In this document: positions 17,116 through 28,168 of the stretch, piece by piece
Numbering within the stretch: the first letter of the stretch is position 1
Layout of the letters: each line of letters starts with the position of its first letter
DNA from: Lactobacillus kimbladii
Lineage (GTDB): Bacteria; Bacillota; Bacilli; Lactobacillales; Lactobacillaceae
NCBI RefSeq assembly: GCF_014323605.1
Contig: NZ_SCMB01000007.1
Span: 1 to 62,325, forward strand
DNA length: 62,325 nucleotides
Direction: 5' to 3'
Made by a program: the position numbers and the translations under genes
The notes under the pieces: generated by a model
Database searches by the model: none
Told to the model about the DNA's origin: nothing
The model's input: only the letters and a program-made list of their open reading frames with translations

Positions 17116-18063
17116 ATGGAATTCAAACACACCAGTGTACTCTTACACCAAACAATAGATAATTTAAAACTAAAAAATGGTGGTCTTTATGTAGACGCAA
17201 CTTTTGGCGGTGGCGGTCATGCAAAATATTTATTGAGCAAACTTGCTAGTGGTACCTTAATTGGTTTTGATCAAGACGAATATGCAATAAATTCGGCTAA
17301 GTTAAACTTTGCTGATTTACTTGTTCAAAATGCCGATCCTAAATTACAATTGGTACATGATAATTTTAGCCATTTAAAAGAGAATCTGGTTGAGCTGGGT
17401 TATCAAAATGGTATAGATGGGATTTACTATGATTTGGGAGTTTCCTCGCCACAATTTGATCAGGCACAAAGGGGTTTTTCTTATCGTTTCGATGCTAGAT
17501 TGGATATGAGAATGGATCAAGAGCAAAGTCTTGATGCTTATCAATTGGTTAATAACTCAAGCCAAAAAGAATTGGCGAATATTTTGTATAAATTTGGTGG
17601 AGAAAAATATTCTCGCCAGATCGCCCATAAAATTGTCCTTAAGAGACAAAAAAAGCCAATTGAGACAACATTTGAACTGGTTGATATAATTAAGGAAGCA
17701 ATTCCTGCGTTTGCAAGAAGGACTGGTGGGCACCCAGCAAAAAAGACCTTTCAGGCTTTGCGTGTTGCTGTGAATCACGAGCTTGATGTTTTAACTGAAT
17801 CACTTGAAGAGGCGGTTCACTTGTTAAAACCAGGTGGCCGAATTAGTGTGATTACCTTTCAGTCTGATGAAGACAAAATTGTAAAAAATATTTTTAAAAA
17901 ATACTCTGAAGTTGATGTACCTAGGGGCATGCCAGTTATTCCTGACAACTTGAAGCCAATGCTTCGTTTAGTTAACCGCAAACCCATTGTTGCCTCACCC
18001 GAAGAGCTAAAGAATAATAATCGCTCACACAGTGCAAAGTTGCGAGTCGCAGAAAAATTGTAA
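17116..18063 (+). CDS. rsmH: 16S rRNA (cytosine-1402-N4)-methyltransferase RsmH (MraW)
   Basis: S-adenosylmethionine-dependent enzyme that modifies C1402 in the decoding centre. The 315 residues begin with the typical HTSVLLHQTIDNL and the SAM motif DATFGGGGHAKYLL. DLGVSSPQFDQAQRGFSYR, the most conserved block, is near residues 106-124, and HPAKKTFQALRVAVNHEL near 205. It lies directly after mraZ and before ftsL, the canonical order. Confidence 0.97.
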   Translation: MEFKHTSVLLHQTIDNLKLKNGGLYVDATFGGGGHAKYLLSKLASGTLIGFDQDEYAINSAKLNFADLLVQNADPKLQLVHDNFSHLKENLVELGYQNGIDGIYYDLGVSSPQFDQAQRGFSYRFDARLDMRMDQEQSLDAYQLVNNSSQKELANILYKFGGEKYSRQIAHKIVLKRQKKPIETTFELVDIIKEAIPAFARRTGGHPAKKTFQALRVAVNHELDVLTESLEEAVHLLKPGGRISVITFQSDEDKIVKNIFKKYSEVDVPRGMPVIPDNLKPMLRLVNRKPIVASPEELKNNNRSHSAKLRVAEKL

Positions 18064-18076
18064 AGAGGAAAAAACA

Positions 18077-18439
18077 ATGGCTGATAATTTAGCAAGAAAA
18101 GTAGAGTTTAATCCTAATGAGCAAAGAGATCCAAAGAAGAGACAACGTCAAGTTCTCAATCATCACAACGTTGCTTGGACCGGCTTTGAAAAGTCCTTGC
18201 TCGTATTGGGAACGATGATAACCATTGGCTTAATGACAATGCTAGTTTCTTCCAGTATTTCTGCTACTTCAGCTCAACATGAACTTACCAATGTGCAACG
18301 GTCTGTTGCAAAAGGGCAAAGTCAGGTTGGAGATTTGCATCAAGAATTAGGTGAGTTAACCTCAAGCTCTCGTATGAGTAAAATTGCACGTAGCAAGGGG
18401 TTAGCTTTGAATGAGAAAAATATTAGGACTATACGCTGA
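18077..18439 (+). CDS. ftsL: Cell division protein FtsL
   Basis: Small bitopic membrane protein of the FtsL-DivIB-DivIC complex that activates septal synthesis. Start is ATG 18077 after AGAGGAAA, giving 120 residues; an upstream in-frame start would run into rsmH. A basic cytoplasmic head (1-37) is followed by a membrane helix (about 38-60) and a short leucine-zipper-like coil (64-110). Its TGA overlaps the ATG of pbpB (ATGA), so the two are coupled. Confidence 0.88.
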   Translation: MADNLARKVEFNPNEQRDPKKRQRQVLNHHNVAWTGFEKSLLVLGTMITIGLMTMLVSSSISATSAQHELTNVQRSVAKGQSQVGDLHQELGELTSSSRMSKIARSKGLALNEKNIRTIR

Positions 18440-20604
18440 TGAAAAAGCATAATAGTAAGATAAGTAACTCTAATTCCAAAGCTCACGGATACCGTTTTAC
18501 AGTCGGGAGATTTCTCGAGGTAGCTGTTGCTTTGGTTTTTCTCGTATTTATAGGAAGATTTTTATATATTGGCATTTCAAAGACTGTTAATGGACAAAAT
18601 TTAACTGCTAAAACTGAGCAATTATATATGCGTAATCAGGTATTAAAGGCTAATCGCGGTACGATATATGACTGTAATGGCTTGGCAGTTGCTCAAGATT
18701 CTCATTTATATACTATTTATGCTATTTTAGATAAATCTTCTATCAATTATAAAAATAAGCCTGAATATGTTGTTGATAAAAATAAGACTGCTAACAAATT
18801 AGCCCAAGTCTTACCTCTTAAAACTGACGAAATTTTAAAATATCTTAATCATGCACGCCCTGTTTTTCAGGTACAATTTGGTACTGCAGGTTCCAATTTA
18901 TCAAAACAGCAAAAAGATAAAATTGAAAAGATGAATTTGCCTGGTATTAAATTCTTTGAAACCCAGTCTCGGCTTTATCCTAATGGTAATTTTGCTTCAC
19001 ATGTAATAGGAATGGCTACCCCTGTATATGATAAAAAAACCAAGCAGCAGAATCTTGAAGGTACCATGGGACTTGAAGCATGGTATGATGACGTGCTTAC
19101 TGGAAAAAACGGTTATCAGGTTTCCGCAGTAGATGCTTCTAATTTTCAGACGCCAAATAGCGCGCATAACTATAAGGCACCAGTCGACGGTAATAATATT
19201 TATCTAACCATTGATTCACAATTGCAGGAATACCTTGAAAATAGGCTCTCCTATGTCCAAAATACGTTTAATCCGGTTTCCATGACAGCTGTCGTTGAAG
19301 ATATTAAAACGGGTAAAGTTTTAGCTGCTTCTCAAAGACCAACTTTTAATCCGCAAACGAAAAAGGGTCTGAAAAACTCATATCGCAACATTTTAGTACA
19401 AGATACTTATGAACCGGGCTCTGTTTTTAAAGTTCTAACGCTGTCATCATCTGTAAATAGTGGAAATTACCATCCTAATCAATATTATAATTCAGGATCT
19501 GTTTCTGTTAATGGATCTGTAATTCACGATTGGCAGCCTCACGGCTGGGGAAGTATACCATTTTCACAAGCTTTTCCTCGCTCGAGCAATACTGGCTTTG
19601 TTCATATTGAGCAGCAAATGGGTGCCAAGACTTGGAAAAAATATTTGAAAAAATTTCATATTGGCGAAAAAACTGGAGTAACCTTGCCCGGTGAACAACC
19701 GGGAACCATAGCATTCAATTCTCCGATTGATCAAGCTGTAACCAGTTTTGGTCAAGGCGTTGATGTCAATGTTATGCAAATGATGCAGGCATTTAGCAGT
19801 CTGGCAAATAATGGGCAAATGGTAAAACCGCAATTCGTTGAAAAAATTACGGATGCTGATAATCATACTATCACCGGTTATCAAATTAAAAATGTAGGTC
19901 AACCAGTTTACACTAAAGAAACTGCATCTACCGTACTTGAAAATATGCGTCGAGTTTTAAATAAACGCATTGGAACAGGTTCCGCATACCAAATGAAAGG
20001 TCAGAGTATTGCCGTTAAAACGGGTACTGCTCAGATTGCTAACCTTAAAGGCGGAGGTTATCTCAAAGGTAACAATAATTACATCTTTTCCGTGGTTGGA
20101 GTCACGCCTGCTAAACATCCACGATACTGCATTTATATTACTGTCAAGCAGCCACGTAAAATGAGTAAACCAGCTGAAGTAATACTTTCATCAATTTTTA
20201 AACCAATGATGAATAGAGTAATTCTCATGTCTAAAAATGGTCTAAGCAGTTCGACGGCTGTTAAAACACCTAACCTAAAAGGTTTAAACTACAAAAAGGC
20301 CGAAAAGGTAGCACAGCGTGTCGGTTTAAGACTTGCTAAGATTGGTACGGGTGATAAAATAACTGAACAATCCTACTCGGCAGGTCAAAAACAACAGTCA
20401 GGAAAATTAATGCTTGTTCGTACTGCTGGAAGTATAGAATGTCCAGACATGAAGGGCTGGTCTATTGATGAGTTACACCAATTTGCAGCTTTAACAGGAG
20501 TTAAATTACGGATCAAAGGCACAGGAATAGTTTTTAAGCAAGGTCTGGCTACAGGTGAGCCTGTTAAACCGGGTACAAAAATAAAAATACAATTAAAGGA
20601 GTAG
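18439..20604 (+). CDS. pbpB: Septal penicillin-binding protein 2B (class B transpeptidase, PASTA domains)
   Basis: Transpeptidase that cross-links peptidoglycan at the septum. The 721 residues show an N-terminal membrane anchor (about 25-47), a dimerization domain, then the transpeptidase domain with the active serine in SVFK (S328), SSN (382-384) and KTG (527-529). Two PASTA domains close the protein (about 608-665 and 667-721). This layout is that of PBP2B/PBP2x of Gram-positives. It is coupled to ftsL and 7 bases from mraY. Confidence 0.95.
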   Translation: MKKHNSKISNSNSKAHGYRFTVGRFLEVAVALVFLVFIGRFLYIGISKTVNGQNLTAKTEQLYMRNQVLKANRGTIYDCNGLAVAQDSHLYTIYAILDKSSINYKNKPEYVVDKNKTANKLAQVLPLKTDEILKYLNHARPVFQVQFGTAGSNLSKQQKDKIEKMNLPGIKFFETQSRLYPNGNFASHVIGMATPVYDKKTKQQNLEGTMGLEAWYDDVLTGKNGYQVSAVDASNFQTPNSAHNYKAPVDGNNIYLTIDSQLQEYLENRLSYVQNTFNPVSMTAVVEDIKTGKVLAASQRPTFNPQTKKGLKNSYRNILVQDTYEPGSVFKVLTLSSSVNSGNYHPNQYYNSGSVSVNGSVIHDWQPHGWGSIPFSQAFPRSSNTGFVHIEQQMGAKTWKKYLKKFHIGEKTGVTLPGEQPGTIAFNSPIDQAVTSFGQGVDVNVMQMMQAFSSLANNGQMVKPQFVEKITDADNHTITGYQIKNVGQPVYTKETASTVLENMRRVLNKRIGTGSAYQMKGQSIAVKTGTAQIANLKGGGYLKGNNNYIFSVVGVTPAKHPRYCIYITVKQPRKMSKPAEVILSSIFKPMMNRVILMSKNGLSSSTAVKTPNLKGLNYKKAEKVAQRVGLRLAKIGTGDKITEQSYSAGQKQQSGKLMLVRTAGSIECPDMKGWSIDELHQFAALTGVKLRIKGTGIVFKQGLATGEPVKPGTKIKIQLKE

Positions 20605-20611
20605 CATTTTT

Positions 20612-21574
20612 ATGCTGATTATTAGCATTATTGCATTAGTAAGTTCACTAGCGTTGACTGGGATCATTCTGCCTTGGATGATTATTTTCATGAGGACACA
20701 TCACGAAGGACAAGAAATTCGTGATGAAGGTCCTAAATGGCATGAAAAGAAATCAGGAACACCCACAATGGGTGGGGTAGTCTTTGTTTTGGCAGCTACA
20801 GTATCTACCATTTGGGTTAGTATTTGGCAACAGGAAACGTCTAAACTAATTTGGATTTTACTAATCAGTTTGCTTGGCTACGGAATAATCGGCTTTTTAG
20901 ATGATGGTATTAAACTGTTTTACAAGCGCAATTTAGGTTTGCACGCCTGGCAAAAATTTTCCTTACAAATATTGGTTGCTATTGTGATTGTCTTTATTGC
21001 AGCTACAGATAATTTTCAATTTAAACTTTTTATACCATTTTTTGGTATTGTGAACAGTGCGATTTTATTTACCATTTTTGTAATTTTTTGGCTGGTTGGC
21101 TTTTCCAATGCTGTTAATCTCTCAGATGGATTAGATGGTCTGGCAACGGGACTTTCAATTATTGCTTATGCTACTTATTCTTATATTGCACTTAAACAAA
21201 AGAACTTTGCTATTTTAATTTTTTGTATGAGTGTTATAGGTGGTTTGATTTCATTTTTTATTTTTAATCATAAACCTGCTAAAATTTTTATGGGTGATGC
21301 CGGATCCTTGGCATTAGGAGGTGGATTGGCTGCTGTCAGCATCTTTTTAAACAGGCCATGGTCTCTTTTATTAATTGGAATCGTGTTTGTTTGTGAAACT
21401 TCAAGTGTAATTCTACAAGTAATCTCTTTTCAAACTACAGGTAAAAGGATTTTTAAAATGACACCAATTCACCATCATTTCGAAATGCTGGGGTATTCTG
21501 AATGGAAAGTAGATATTATTTTCTGGATAGTTGGATTGATTGGTAGTTTTTTGTATTTAATAATATGGGGATAA
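20612..21574 (+). CDS. mraY: Phospho-N-acetylmuramoyl-pentapeptide-transferase MraY
   Basis: Polytopic enzyme that makes lipid I from UDP-MurNAc-pentapeptide and undecaprenyl phosphate. The 320 residues form about ten membrane helices. Conserved cytoplasmic loops are visible: [28 protein letters not shown], the catalytic [12 protein letters not shown], and the histidine loop TPIHHHFE near the end. Start ATG follows AAAGGAGTAGC. Length and order are standard. Confidence 0.97.
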   Translation: MLIISIIALVSSLALTGIILPWMIIFMRTHHEGQEIRDEGPKWHEKKSGTPTMGGVVFVLAATVSTIWVSIWQQETSKLIWILLISLLGYGIIGFLDDGIKLFYKRNLGLHAWQKFSLQILVAIVIVFIAATDNFQFKLFIPFFGIVNSAILFTIFVIFWLVGFSNAVNLSDGLDGLATGLSIIAYATYSYIALKQKNFAILIFCMSVIGGLISFFIFNHKPAKIFMGDAGSLALGGGLAAVSIFLNRPWSLLLIGIVFVCETSSVILQVISFQTTGKRIFKMTPIHHHFEMLGYSEWKVDIIFWIVGLIGSFLYLIIWG

Positions 21575-21584
21575 AATTAGGCAA

Positions 21585-22964
21585 ATGAAGCAGATTAAGA
21601 CTTATCAGAACAAAAACGTTTTGGTTTTAGGTCTGGGCAAAAGCGGTTTTGCAGTTAGTAAATTGCTGCTTAAACTTGGTGCAAAGCTGACTTTAAATGA
21701 TCAGGCTGATTTGAGTAAAAATAAAAATGCACAGGAATTGAAAAAACAGGGTGTCCGCGTGATTGACGGCAGGCATCCAATTGAATTATTAAGTCAAGAA
21801 AGTTTTGATTATTTAGTAAAGAATCCTGGCATCCCTTATGAAAATCCAATGGTACAAGAGGCTCAAAAACTAAACTTGCCTATTATAACCGAGCCAGAAA
21901 TTGCATTGAGTGTTAGTGATGCTCCTTATATTTGCGTTACAGGTTCGAATGGGAAAACCACCACAGTAATGCTGACCCAGAAAATTCTTGATCATCATTT
22001 GTCTAAAAATGGACATCATGCATACGCAGTAGGGAACATTGGCGTACCTATATCTGAAGTGGTTGAAAAAGCGTCCAAGGATGATATTCTAGTCTGCGAA
22101 ACTTCCAGTTTTCAGTTACTTGGTGTTACAGATATTGATCCTAATGTGGCAGCGATCATTGACATATACCATAATGTTCACTTGGATTATCATAAAACTT
22201 TTGAAAATTATGTTAATGCCAAACTGAATGTTACTCGTACGCAGAGTTCAGATCATTATTTTTTGGCCAATTTCGATCAAAAAGATATTTTGAAACAAGA
22301 AAGGAAAGTTACAAGAGCAAAATTCGTAACTTTTTCTGAAAATAGTCAAGATGCCGATTATTTTATTGCCGATGGGTATTTACAAAATCAGCACGAGAAA
22401 ATAATGAAGACATCTGACATGAAATTACCTGGAATTCATAACCAGCAGAACGCCATAGTTGCTAGTGCAATTGCACAAATAATGGGTGCAGATACCAATG
22501 ATATTAAAGCCGTTTTAACAACTTTTGCTGGTGCAAAGCACCGCTTGCAATACGTGATGACATTAGAAGGTCGCAAAATATACAACGATTCTAAATCTAC
22601 AAATATTGAAGCAGCTTCTGTTGCAATTCCTTCTTTTGAAGATCCAGAAGTCTGGATCGCTGGCGGCTTAGATCGAGGATTTACTTTTGATTCTTTAGTA
22701 CCTTTTTTAAAAGAACATGTTAAAGCGGCCGTTTTATATGGTGAAAGTCGTTATTTATTAGCGGATGCTGCTAGAAAAGCGGGTATTAAACAAATTGTAA
22801 TTAAAAACACTTTACAGGAAGCAGTTCCTAGCGCATATGAATTAACAAAACCTGGTGACGTATTGTTGTTTTCACCGGCTTGTGCGTCATGGGATCAATT
22901 TAGAACATTTGAAGAACGTGGGGACTATTTTGTTAATTTTGTAAAGGAATTGAAGACGAAATAA
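21585..22964 (+). CDS. murD: UDP-N-acetylmuramoylalanine--D-glutamate ligase
   Basis: Adds D-glutamate to UDP-MurNAc-L-Ala. The 459 residues start with a Rossmann-type UDP-binding domain (VLVLGLGKSGFAVSKLL), then the ATP P-loop GSNGKTT in the central domain, NVHLDYHKTFENYVNAK and the C-terminal IAGGLDRG segment. It lies between mraY and murG with one base to murG. Full length, all motifs present. Confidence 0.97.
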   Translation: MKQIKTYQNKNVLVLGLGKSGFAVSKLLLKLGAKLTLNDQADLSKNKNAQELKKQGVRVIDGRHPIELLSQESFDYLVKNPGIPYENPMVQEAQKLNLPIITEPEIALSVSDAPYICVTGSNGKTTTVMLTQKILDHHLSKNGHHAYAVGNIGVPISEVVEKASKDDILVCETSSFQLLGVTDIDPNVAAIIDIYHNVHLDYHKTFENYVNAKLNVTRTQSSDHYFLANFDQKDILKQERKVTRAKFVTFSENSQDADYFIADGYLQNQHEKIMKTSDMKLPGIHNQQNAIVASAIAQIMGADTNDIKAVLTTFAGAKHRLQYVMTLEGRKIYNDSKSTNIEAASVAIPSFEDPEVWIAGGLDRGFTFDSLVPFLKEHVKAAVLYGESRYLLADAARKAGIKQIVIKNTLQEAVPSAYELTKPGDVLLFSPACASWDQFRTFEERGDYFVNFVKELKTK

Positions 22965-22965
22965 A

Positions 22966-24072
22966 ATGAGAATAATATTTACTGGTGGAGGAACCGGTGG
23001 TCATATTTATCCTATTATGGCTATCATTGAAAGATTAAAAGAGCGCAACATAGCTACAAATGATGAAATTCTGTTTGTAGGTACTAAAAATGGCCTTGAA
23101 GCAAAAATTGTTCCGGCGGCTGGCGTAAATTTCAAAACGATTGAAATGCGCGGGTTTTCACGTAAGCATATAATGAGTAATTTTGCTACAATTAGATTGT
23201 TTCTTAAAGCTACAAAAAAGGCTCAAAAAATTATTAATGAGTTTAAGCCTGATATTGTAATGGGAACTGGTGGCTATGTGAGTGGTGCTGTAGTTTATGA
23301 AGCAGCTAAAATGAAAATACCAACCTTGATTCATGAATCGAATTCGGTTGTTGGAGTTGCTAATAAGTTTTTAGGTCACTATGTAAATAAGATTTGTTAT
23401 ACGTTTGATGACGCAGCTAAACAGTTTTCTGAGAAGAAAAAATTGGTAAAAACTGGGAATCCTCGTTCTCAGCAAGTACTGAACTTATCATCGACAAAAG
23501 TTGACATGCAAAGCAAATGGGATTTAAATCCAACTATACCTACAGTACTAGTTTTCGGGGGATCTCGTGGAGCTTTAGCCATTAACCGAATTATGCTTAA
23601 GTCGTTGACGCGTTTGCAAAAAAAACCGTATCAGCTAATCTGGGTAACTGGAACATATTATTATAAGGAAATCCAAGAAAAACTGGCTAATATAGATTAT
23701 GGTAAGACTATTAAGATTTTGCCATATGTTAAAGATATGCCCGCACTTTTGCCTAAAATGATCTGTGTGGTTTCACGATCCGGAGCAACCAGTATTGCGG
23801 AATTTACGGCTTTAGGTGTTCCCGCCATATTAATTCCCAGTCCTAATGTTACTCACAATCATCAAATGAAAAATGCTCTTGACTTGGAAAAAGCTGGCGC
23901 TGCAACGGTAATTGCAGAAAGCGACCTTAATATCAATAATTTTATTTCCTCAATTGATCATATCGTTTTAGACCGTAAATATTATACAGAAATGAGCAAA
24001 GCTTCAAAGAAATTAGGCGTTCCTGATGCTTCTGATGAAGTAATTAAAGTAATGCAAGATTTATCTAAGTAA
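22966..24072 (+). CDS. murG: Lipid II synthase MurG (GlcNAc transferase)
   Basis: Membrane-associated glycosyltransferase (GT28) that adds N-acetylglucosamine to lipid I. The 368 residues show the N-terminal loop TGGGTGGHIYP, the second glycine-rich loop MGTGGYVSGAV, and in the C-terminal domain VFGGSRGALAINR and the donor-binding VSRSGATSIAEF. It is followed by divIB after 7 bases. Confidence 0.97.
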   Translation: MRIIFTGGGTGGHIYPIMAIIERLKERNIATNDEILFVGTKNGLEAKIVPAAGVNFKTIEMRGFSRKHIMSNFATIRLFLKATKKAQKIINEFKPDIVMGTGGYVSGAVVYEAAKMKIPTLIHESNSVVGVANKFLGHYVNKICYTFDDAAKQFSEKKKLVKTGNPRSQQVLNLSSTKVDMQSKWDLNPTIPTVLVFGGSRGALAINRIMLKSLTRLQKKPYQLIWVTGTYYYKEIQEKLANIDYGKTIKILPYVKDMPALLPKMICVVSRSGATSIAEFTALGVPAILIPSPNVTHNHQMKNALDLEKAGAATVIAESDLNINNFISSIDHIVLDRKYYTEMSKASKKLGVPDASDEVIKVMQDLSK

Positions 24073-24079
24073 GAAGAAG

Positions 24080-24943
24080 GTGAGGCAGTTGACTAAGAAG
24101 CGAGTAACAAAAATTGATCCCAAAGAAAAGTTATCGCCTTATTTAGACCACGAAACTAATCAGAAGAAAAAGTTTAAAGCTAAAGCAAAAGTCTCTGCTT
24201 CTTTGTCAAAGTTACATAATGAACGTAAAACTGCATTATTTAAACGTTTGGGACTTGTTGTGGGAATCTCAGTAGTGTCCATTTTGGGACTAGGTTATTA
24301 TATTTCTCCTTTAGCAAATGTGAAAAGCATTCAAATAAAAGGTGAAAATGATTTACCAATTAAAGAAGTTGTAAAAACTACTGATATTAAAGCCAGTGAT
24401 AAAATAATTGACCATCTGTTTAATAAGGACAGCATAGACCATAAACTGTCATCAAGATACTCTGAAATAAAAATCATAAATGTTCATGTTAAAAATTTTA
24501 ACCATTTGATTCTTAATATTGACGAATACCATACGATTGGTTACATTAAAAATGCCAAAGGATACCGGAAAATACTTACACACGGCAAATTGGGTTCCCA
24601 GATAATTCCGTGGTCAAAGGTGAGTCCGGATAAGCCAGTTTTTGTGGGATATAACCAAGAAATATCATTGAAAGAAACTCTTCACTTGTTTAATAGTCTG
24701 CCTTCAGATTTTCAAAATCAGATAAAATTGTTAAGCGGCAACACTAGAAGAAAATCACAGGTAATTTTTCTAATGAAAAATGGAAATGTAGTAATTGGTA
24801 ACGTTTCTACCCTCAAAAGTAAATTAAAGTACTATAATAAAATAAAAACTAAAGTGGGAAAAAATACTTTAATTGATTTGGAAGTAGGTGCGTTTAGCAG
24901 GCCGCTTACACCAAGTGAAAAGAAAGCTTATGGTTTAACTTAG
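24080..24943 (+). CDS. divIB: Cell division protein DivIB (FtsQ)
   Basis: Bitopic membrane protein of the septal complex. The 287 residues begin with a basic cytoplasmic domain (1-52), a membrane helix (about 56-74), then a POTRA domain (about 78-150, starting VKSIQIKGENDLP) and the beta domain that contacts FtsL and DivIC. Annotated start is ATG/GTG-type: the frame opens at 24080 with GTG-like context after GAAGAAGG. In many lactobacilli murB or murC are elsewhere, and the same seems true here, since murG leads straight into divIB. Confidence 0.9.
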   Translation: MRQLTKKRVTKIDPKEKLSPYLDHETNQKKKFKAKAKVSASLSKLHNERKTALFKRLGLVVGISVVSILGLGYYISPLANVKSIQIKGENDLPIKEVVKTTDIKASDKIIDHLFNKDSIDHKLSSRYSEIKIINVHVKNFNHLILNIDEYHTIGYIKNAKGYRKILTHGKLGSQIIPWSKVSPDKPVFVGYNQEISLKETLHLFNSLPSDFQNQIKLLSGNTRRKSQVIFLMKNGNVVIGNVSTLKSKLKYYNKIKTKVGKNTLIDLEVGAFSRPLTPSEKKAYGLT

Positions 24944-24965
24944 GCTGAATTTGAGCTACTTTTAT

Positions 24966-24973
24966 GGTAAAAT
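24966..24973 (+). promoter_or_regulatory. Possible extended -10 promoter ahead of ftsA
   Basis: GGTAAAAT preceded by T (TGGTAAAAT) 32 bases before the ftsA start. There is no convincing -35; it may add transcription of ftsA-ftsZ within the cluster. Confidence 0.35.
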
Positions 24974-25004
24974 TTTTGTAAAGAGCACTGACAGGGGGTA
25001 AATT

Positions 25005-26363
25005 TTGGACAATACAAATTTATTAGTGGGCTTAGATATTGGTACCACAAGTGTGAAAGCGGTTGTAGCAGATACAGGTAAAGTTATCGGAGCTGTAGCT
25101 GTTCCCAATAGGGGAATGCGCCATGGCAATATAGTTGATATTGATGAGACAGCAGCTGCTATTAGTAGAGCGTTAAAAGAAATAGCTAAAAAGACAAACG
25201 CAAAGATTTATCGAGTTGTAACAGGCATACCGGTTGGTATGCTTCAACTTGAAACTGCAAGCGATTTGGTTAATGTAAGCGACAATGGTCAGGAAGTTGG
25301 CAACCATGATGTCAGACGTGTAGTACGTGCTGCTATCAGGTCTGCAGTAAAAAACGAACGTGAACCTATTGCTTTTTTGCCAAGCCGCTTTTTAATTGAT
25401 GGTGAAACTGAGGTTGATGATCCCCGTAAAATGATTGCCCATTCCCTGTCGGTCCAGGGCATCATGCTAACAGCTCCAGCAAGTTCTCTGCATAATATTA
25501 AAAAGGCGATAGAGCGTGCGGGTTATTCTAATAACTTTTTTGTTCCCACGCCACTTGCTATTGCCAGTGTAGCTTTAAGTGAAAGTGAGCGGCAGTTTGG
25601 CTCAGTTATTCTTGATTTAGGCGGTGGTGTAACTACTGCTACTGTTATTCACAATAATCAGATTAAATATGCTAATATTGACTTTGAAGGAGGAAGCGAT
25701 ATTAGCAATGACATCTCTGTTGTTCTTAGTACATCAAAAAGCGATGCAGAACAAATAAAACTTGATTATGGCTATGCCGATCCAAATCTAGCTTCTGAAA
25801 AAAATAAATTTGCTGTTAATAGCGTAGGTTCAAATGGTCAACAGATGGTTGACGAGAGCTACTTAAGTGAAATTATTAATGCTAGAGTTATGCAGACCAT
25901 TGACAGAATTGAAAAAGGTTTGGTTAAACATGATGCTTTAAGTTTGCCTGGTGGTGTCATTATCACTGGTGGAAGCAGTCTGTTACAAGGTTTTGATGGC
26001 ATAATAGCCAATACTTTAAATGTCAAAGCCAGAATCTATCAACCTGACCAAATTGGAATGCGCAATCCAATTTATTCAGCTGCATATGGAGTCGTTAACT
26101 ATGCATATAAAATGTCTGATATTGACTTTTTAGTAATTAACGCAATATACGGCAAGGATGCACTTGGTCAAGAAGAAGTGACTGTTCAAGAAAAAACAAA
26201 AACTTCGAAAAGAACAGCTACTGTTAATGAAAGTAAAAGAAAAGAAGAATATAATAGACGTGAGTTACTGAAACGAGAAAAATCCTCGCAAAGTAAAACG
26301 AAAAATAATACGCAAAATAAAGATAAAGGCTTTAAGAACTTCTTCAAAAAGTTCTTTGATTAA
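25005..26363 (+). CDS. ftsA: Cell division protein FtsA
   Basis: Actin-like protein that tethers FtsZ to the membrane. The 452-residue protein starts at TTG, six bases after AGGGGG. The phosphate 1 motif VGLDIGTTSVKAVVAD is at the N-terminus, followed by the FtsA-specific 1c domain, phosphate 2 VILDLGGGVTTATV and the adenosine motif ITGGSSLLQGFD. A charged linker (about 385-440) ends in GFKNFFKKFFD, an amphipathic membrane-targeting helix. It is 14 bases from ftsZ. Confidence 0.96.
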   Translation: MDNTNLLVGLDIGTTSVKAVVADTGKVIGAVAVPNRGMRHGNIVDIDETAAAISRALKEIAKKTNAKIYRVVTGIPVGMLQLETASDLVNVSDNGQEVGNHDVRRVVRAAIRSAVKNEREPIAFLPSRFLIDGETEVDDPRKMIAHSLSVQGIMLTAPASSLHNIKKAIERAGYSNNFFVPTPLAIASVALSESERQFGSVILDLGGGVTTATVIHNNQIKYANIDFEGGSDISNDISVVLSTSKSDAEQIKLDYGYADPNLASEKNKFAVNSVGSNGQQMVDESYLSEIINARVMQTIDRIEKGLVKHDALSLPGGVIITGGSSLLQGFDGIIANTLNVKARIYQPDQIGMRNPIYSAAYGVVNYAYKMSDIDFLVINAIYGKDALGQEEVTVQEKTKTSKRTATVNESKRKEEYNRRELLKREKSSQSKTKNNTQNKDKGFKNFFKKFFD

Positions 26364-26377
26364 AGGTGGTTAATTAG

Positions 26378-27712
26378 ATGGATTTTACGTTCGATTCTGA
26401 CGACAATAAAAATGCTGTCATCAAAGTTATTGGTGTCGGCGGTGCTGGTGGTAATGCTGTTAATCGAATGATCGATGATGGCGTACAAGGAGTATCTTTT
26501 GTAGCTGCTAACACAGATGTACAAGCATTAAATAGTAATAAAGCTGAAAATAAAATTCAGCTGGGGCCAAAGTTGACAAGAGGACTTGGAGCTGGCTCTC
26601 ATCCCGAGGTAGGTCAAAAAGCTGCTGAAGAAAGTGAGCAGACAATTGAAGATGCGCTAAAAGGTGCAGATATGATTTTCATTACCGCTGGCATGGGTGG
26701 CGGTACAGGAACTGGTGCTGCGCCAATTGTAGCCAAAATTGCACGAGAAACTGGTGCATTAACAGTTGGCGTTGTTACTCGTCCTTTTACATTTGAAGGA
26801 CCCAAAAGGTCTAAAAATGCAGCTGAAGGCATTTCTCAGTTAAAACAGTATGTTGATACGCTTGTTATCATTGCTAATAACCGGTTGCTGGAAATGGTCG
26901 ATAAAAAGACTCCTATGATGGATGCCTTTAAAGAAGCAGATAATGTTTTAAAACAGGGTGTTCAAGGTATTTCTGATTTAATCACTTCAACCGACTATGT
27001 TAACTTGGATTTTGCTGATGTTAAAACTGTTATGGCAAACCAAGGTGCTGCTTTAATGGGAATTGGTCGTGCAAGTGGGGAGAACCGAACTGTTGAAGCA
27101 ACTAAACTCGCAATTTCTTCACCATTGCTTGAGGTTTCAATTGATGGCGCTAAGCAGGTTCTCCTGAATATCACCGGTGGACCTGATTTGACTTTATTTG
27201 AAGCACAAGATGCTTCTGAAATTGTTTCAAAGGCTGCAGGTGATGATGTTAATATCATTTTTGGTACGTCCATTAATCCTAATTTAGGAGATGAGGTTGT
27301 TGTCACTGTTATAGCTACAGGAATAAATTCACAAGCAGAAGAGGAAGCATCTAAACAGCTTCCTGGTCACAGTCACCAGATAAAGTCACAACCTAGTCAA
27401 ACCAATTCCTCTGGGCAAAATACAAATTCGGTTGAGAGACCTGTTGAGCCCAGACCTTCAACTGATGATGGCTCGCAAACTGTTCAGACTGCTCCAAAAC
27501 ATAAACCTATGGTCGATCCAACAAGTGTTTGGGGGCTGGATAATGATAACGAAGGAAATCGTCGCTCGACTCCTTCTGCTTCAAATCAAGAGCAAAGATC
27601 AAGTTCATTTGATGACGACGATCAAAGTAGTATTTCACAAATTGAAACCAACGCTTTTGATGACGATGATACTGATGATATACCATTTTTCAGGCATCGT
27701 GGTGAAAACTAA
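26378..27712 (+). CDS. ftsZ: Cell division protein FtsZ
   Basis: Tubulin-like GTPase that forms the division ring. The 444 residues carry [15 protein letters not shown] near the N-terminus and the tubulin signature [10 protein letters not shown] at about 108-117. After the globular domain (to about 320) comes a long Gln/Ser/Asp-rich variable linker and a C-terminal peptide DDIPFFRHR that binds FtsA and SepF. The linker is longer than in Bacillus, as in other lactobacilli. Start ATG follows AAAGGTGG. Confidence 0.98.
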   Translation: MDFTFDSDDNKNAVIKVIGVGGAGGNAVNRMIDDGVQGVSFVAANTDVQALNSNKAENKIQLGPKLTRGLGAGSHPEVGQKAAEESEQTIEDALKGADMIFITAGMGGGTGTGAAPIVAKIARETGALTVGVVTRPFTFEGPKRSKNAAEGISQLKQYVDTLVIIANNRLLEMVDKKTPMMDAFKEADNVLKQGVQGISDLITSTDYVNLDFADVKTVMANQGAALMGIGRASGENRTVEATKLAISSPLLEVSIDGAKQVLLNITGGPDLTLFEAQDASEIVSKAAGDDVNIIFGTSINPNLGDEVVVTVIATGINSQAEEEASKQLPGHSHQIKSQPSQTNSSGQNTNSVERPVEPRPSTDDGSQTVQTAPKHKPMVDPTSVWGLDNDNEGNRRSTPSASNQEQRSSSFDDDDQSSISQIETNAFDDDDTDDIPFFRHRGEN

Positions 27713-27727
27713 TGGGAGGCAAGAGAG

Positions 27728-28168
27728 ATGGCTTTTAGTAAAATAGGTAAGTTTTTCGGTGTTGCAAACGATGACGATGAAATGCTGGATGACGAATATT
27801 CAGAAGACCAGCAATTAAATAATGAGGACAATTATTCTGCTGGTGCAGTTGATCGTGACAATGTAGTTTCGATAAAGTCCGGCATGAATGCGGCTAAGAG
27901 CAAAATTGTTCTTTATGAGCCACGTGTTTATTCTGATGCCAAGGATGTTGCACAAAACTTGTTGAATAACAAAGCAGTGATTATTAATTTTAGCAGGATG
28001 GAAGATGCCTCTGCTAGGAGAGTTGTCGATTTTATAACTGGGACAGTTTATGCCCTGAATGGTGAAATTCAACGCATCGGGGATAAGATATTTCTGGCAA
28101 CACCTCCTAAATTCGTTACTAATGGCAAAATTAGTGACTTAGTTGATAAGAAAGATACTTTAAGTTAA
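27728..28168 (+). CDS. sepF: Cell division protein SepF
   Basis: FtsZ-bundling membrane-anchoring protein. The 146 residues start MAFSKIGKFFGV, the amphipathic lipid-binding helix, followed by an acidic linker (16-50) and the SepF domain (about 58-140) with VYEPRVYSDAKD-like sequence and INFSRMEDASARRVVDFITG. It directly follows ftsZ; the usual YlmE/YggS gene between them is missing. Its TAA overlaps the ATG of ylmG. Confidence 0.95.
   Translation: MAFSKIGKFFGVANDDDEMLDDEYSEDQQLNNEDNYSAGAVDRDNVVSIKSGMNAAKSKIVLYEPRVYSDAKDVAQNLLNNKAVIINFSRMEDASARRVVDFITGTVYALNGEIQRIGDKIFLATPPKFVTNGKISDLVDKKDTLS

Noticed and set aside
27432..27746. 104-codon frame overlapping the ftsZ linker
   Set aside because: Shadow in another frame of the low-complexity linker; no ribosome site, and it would cover the real sepF start.
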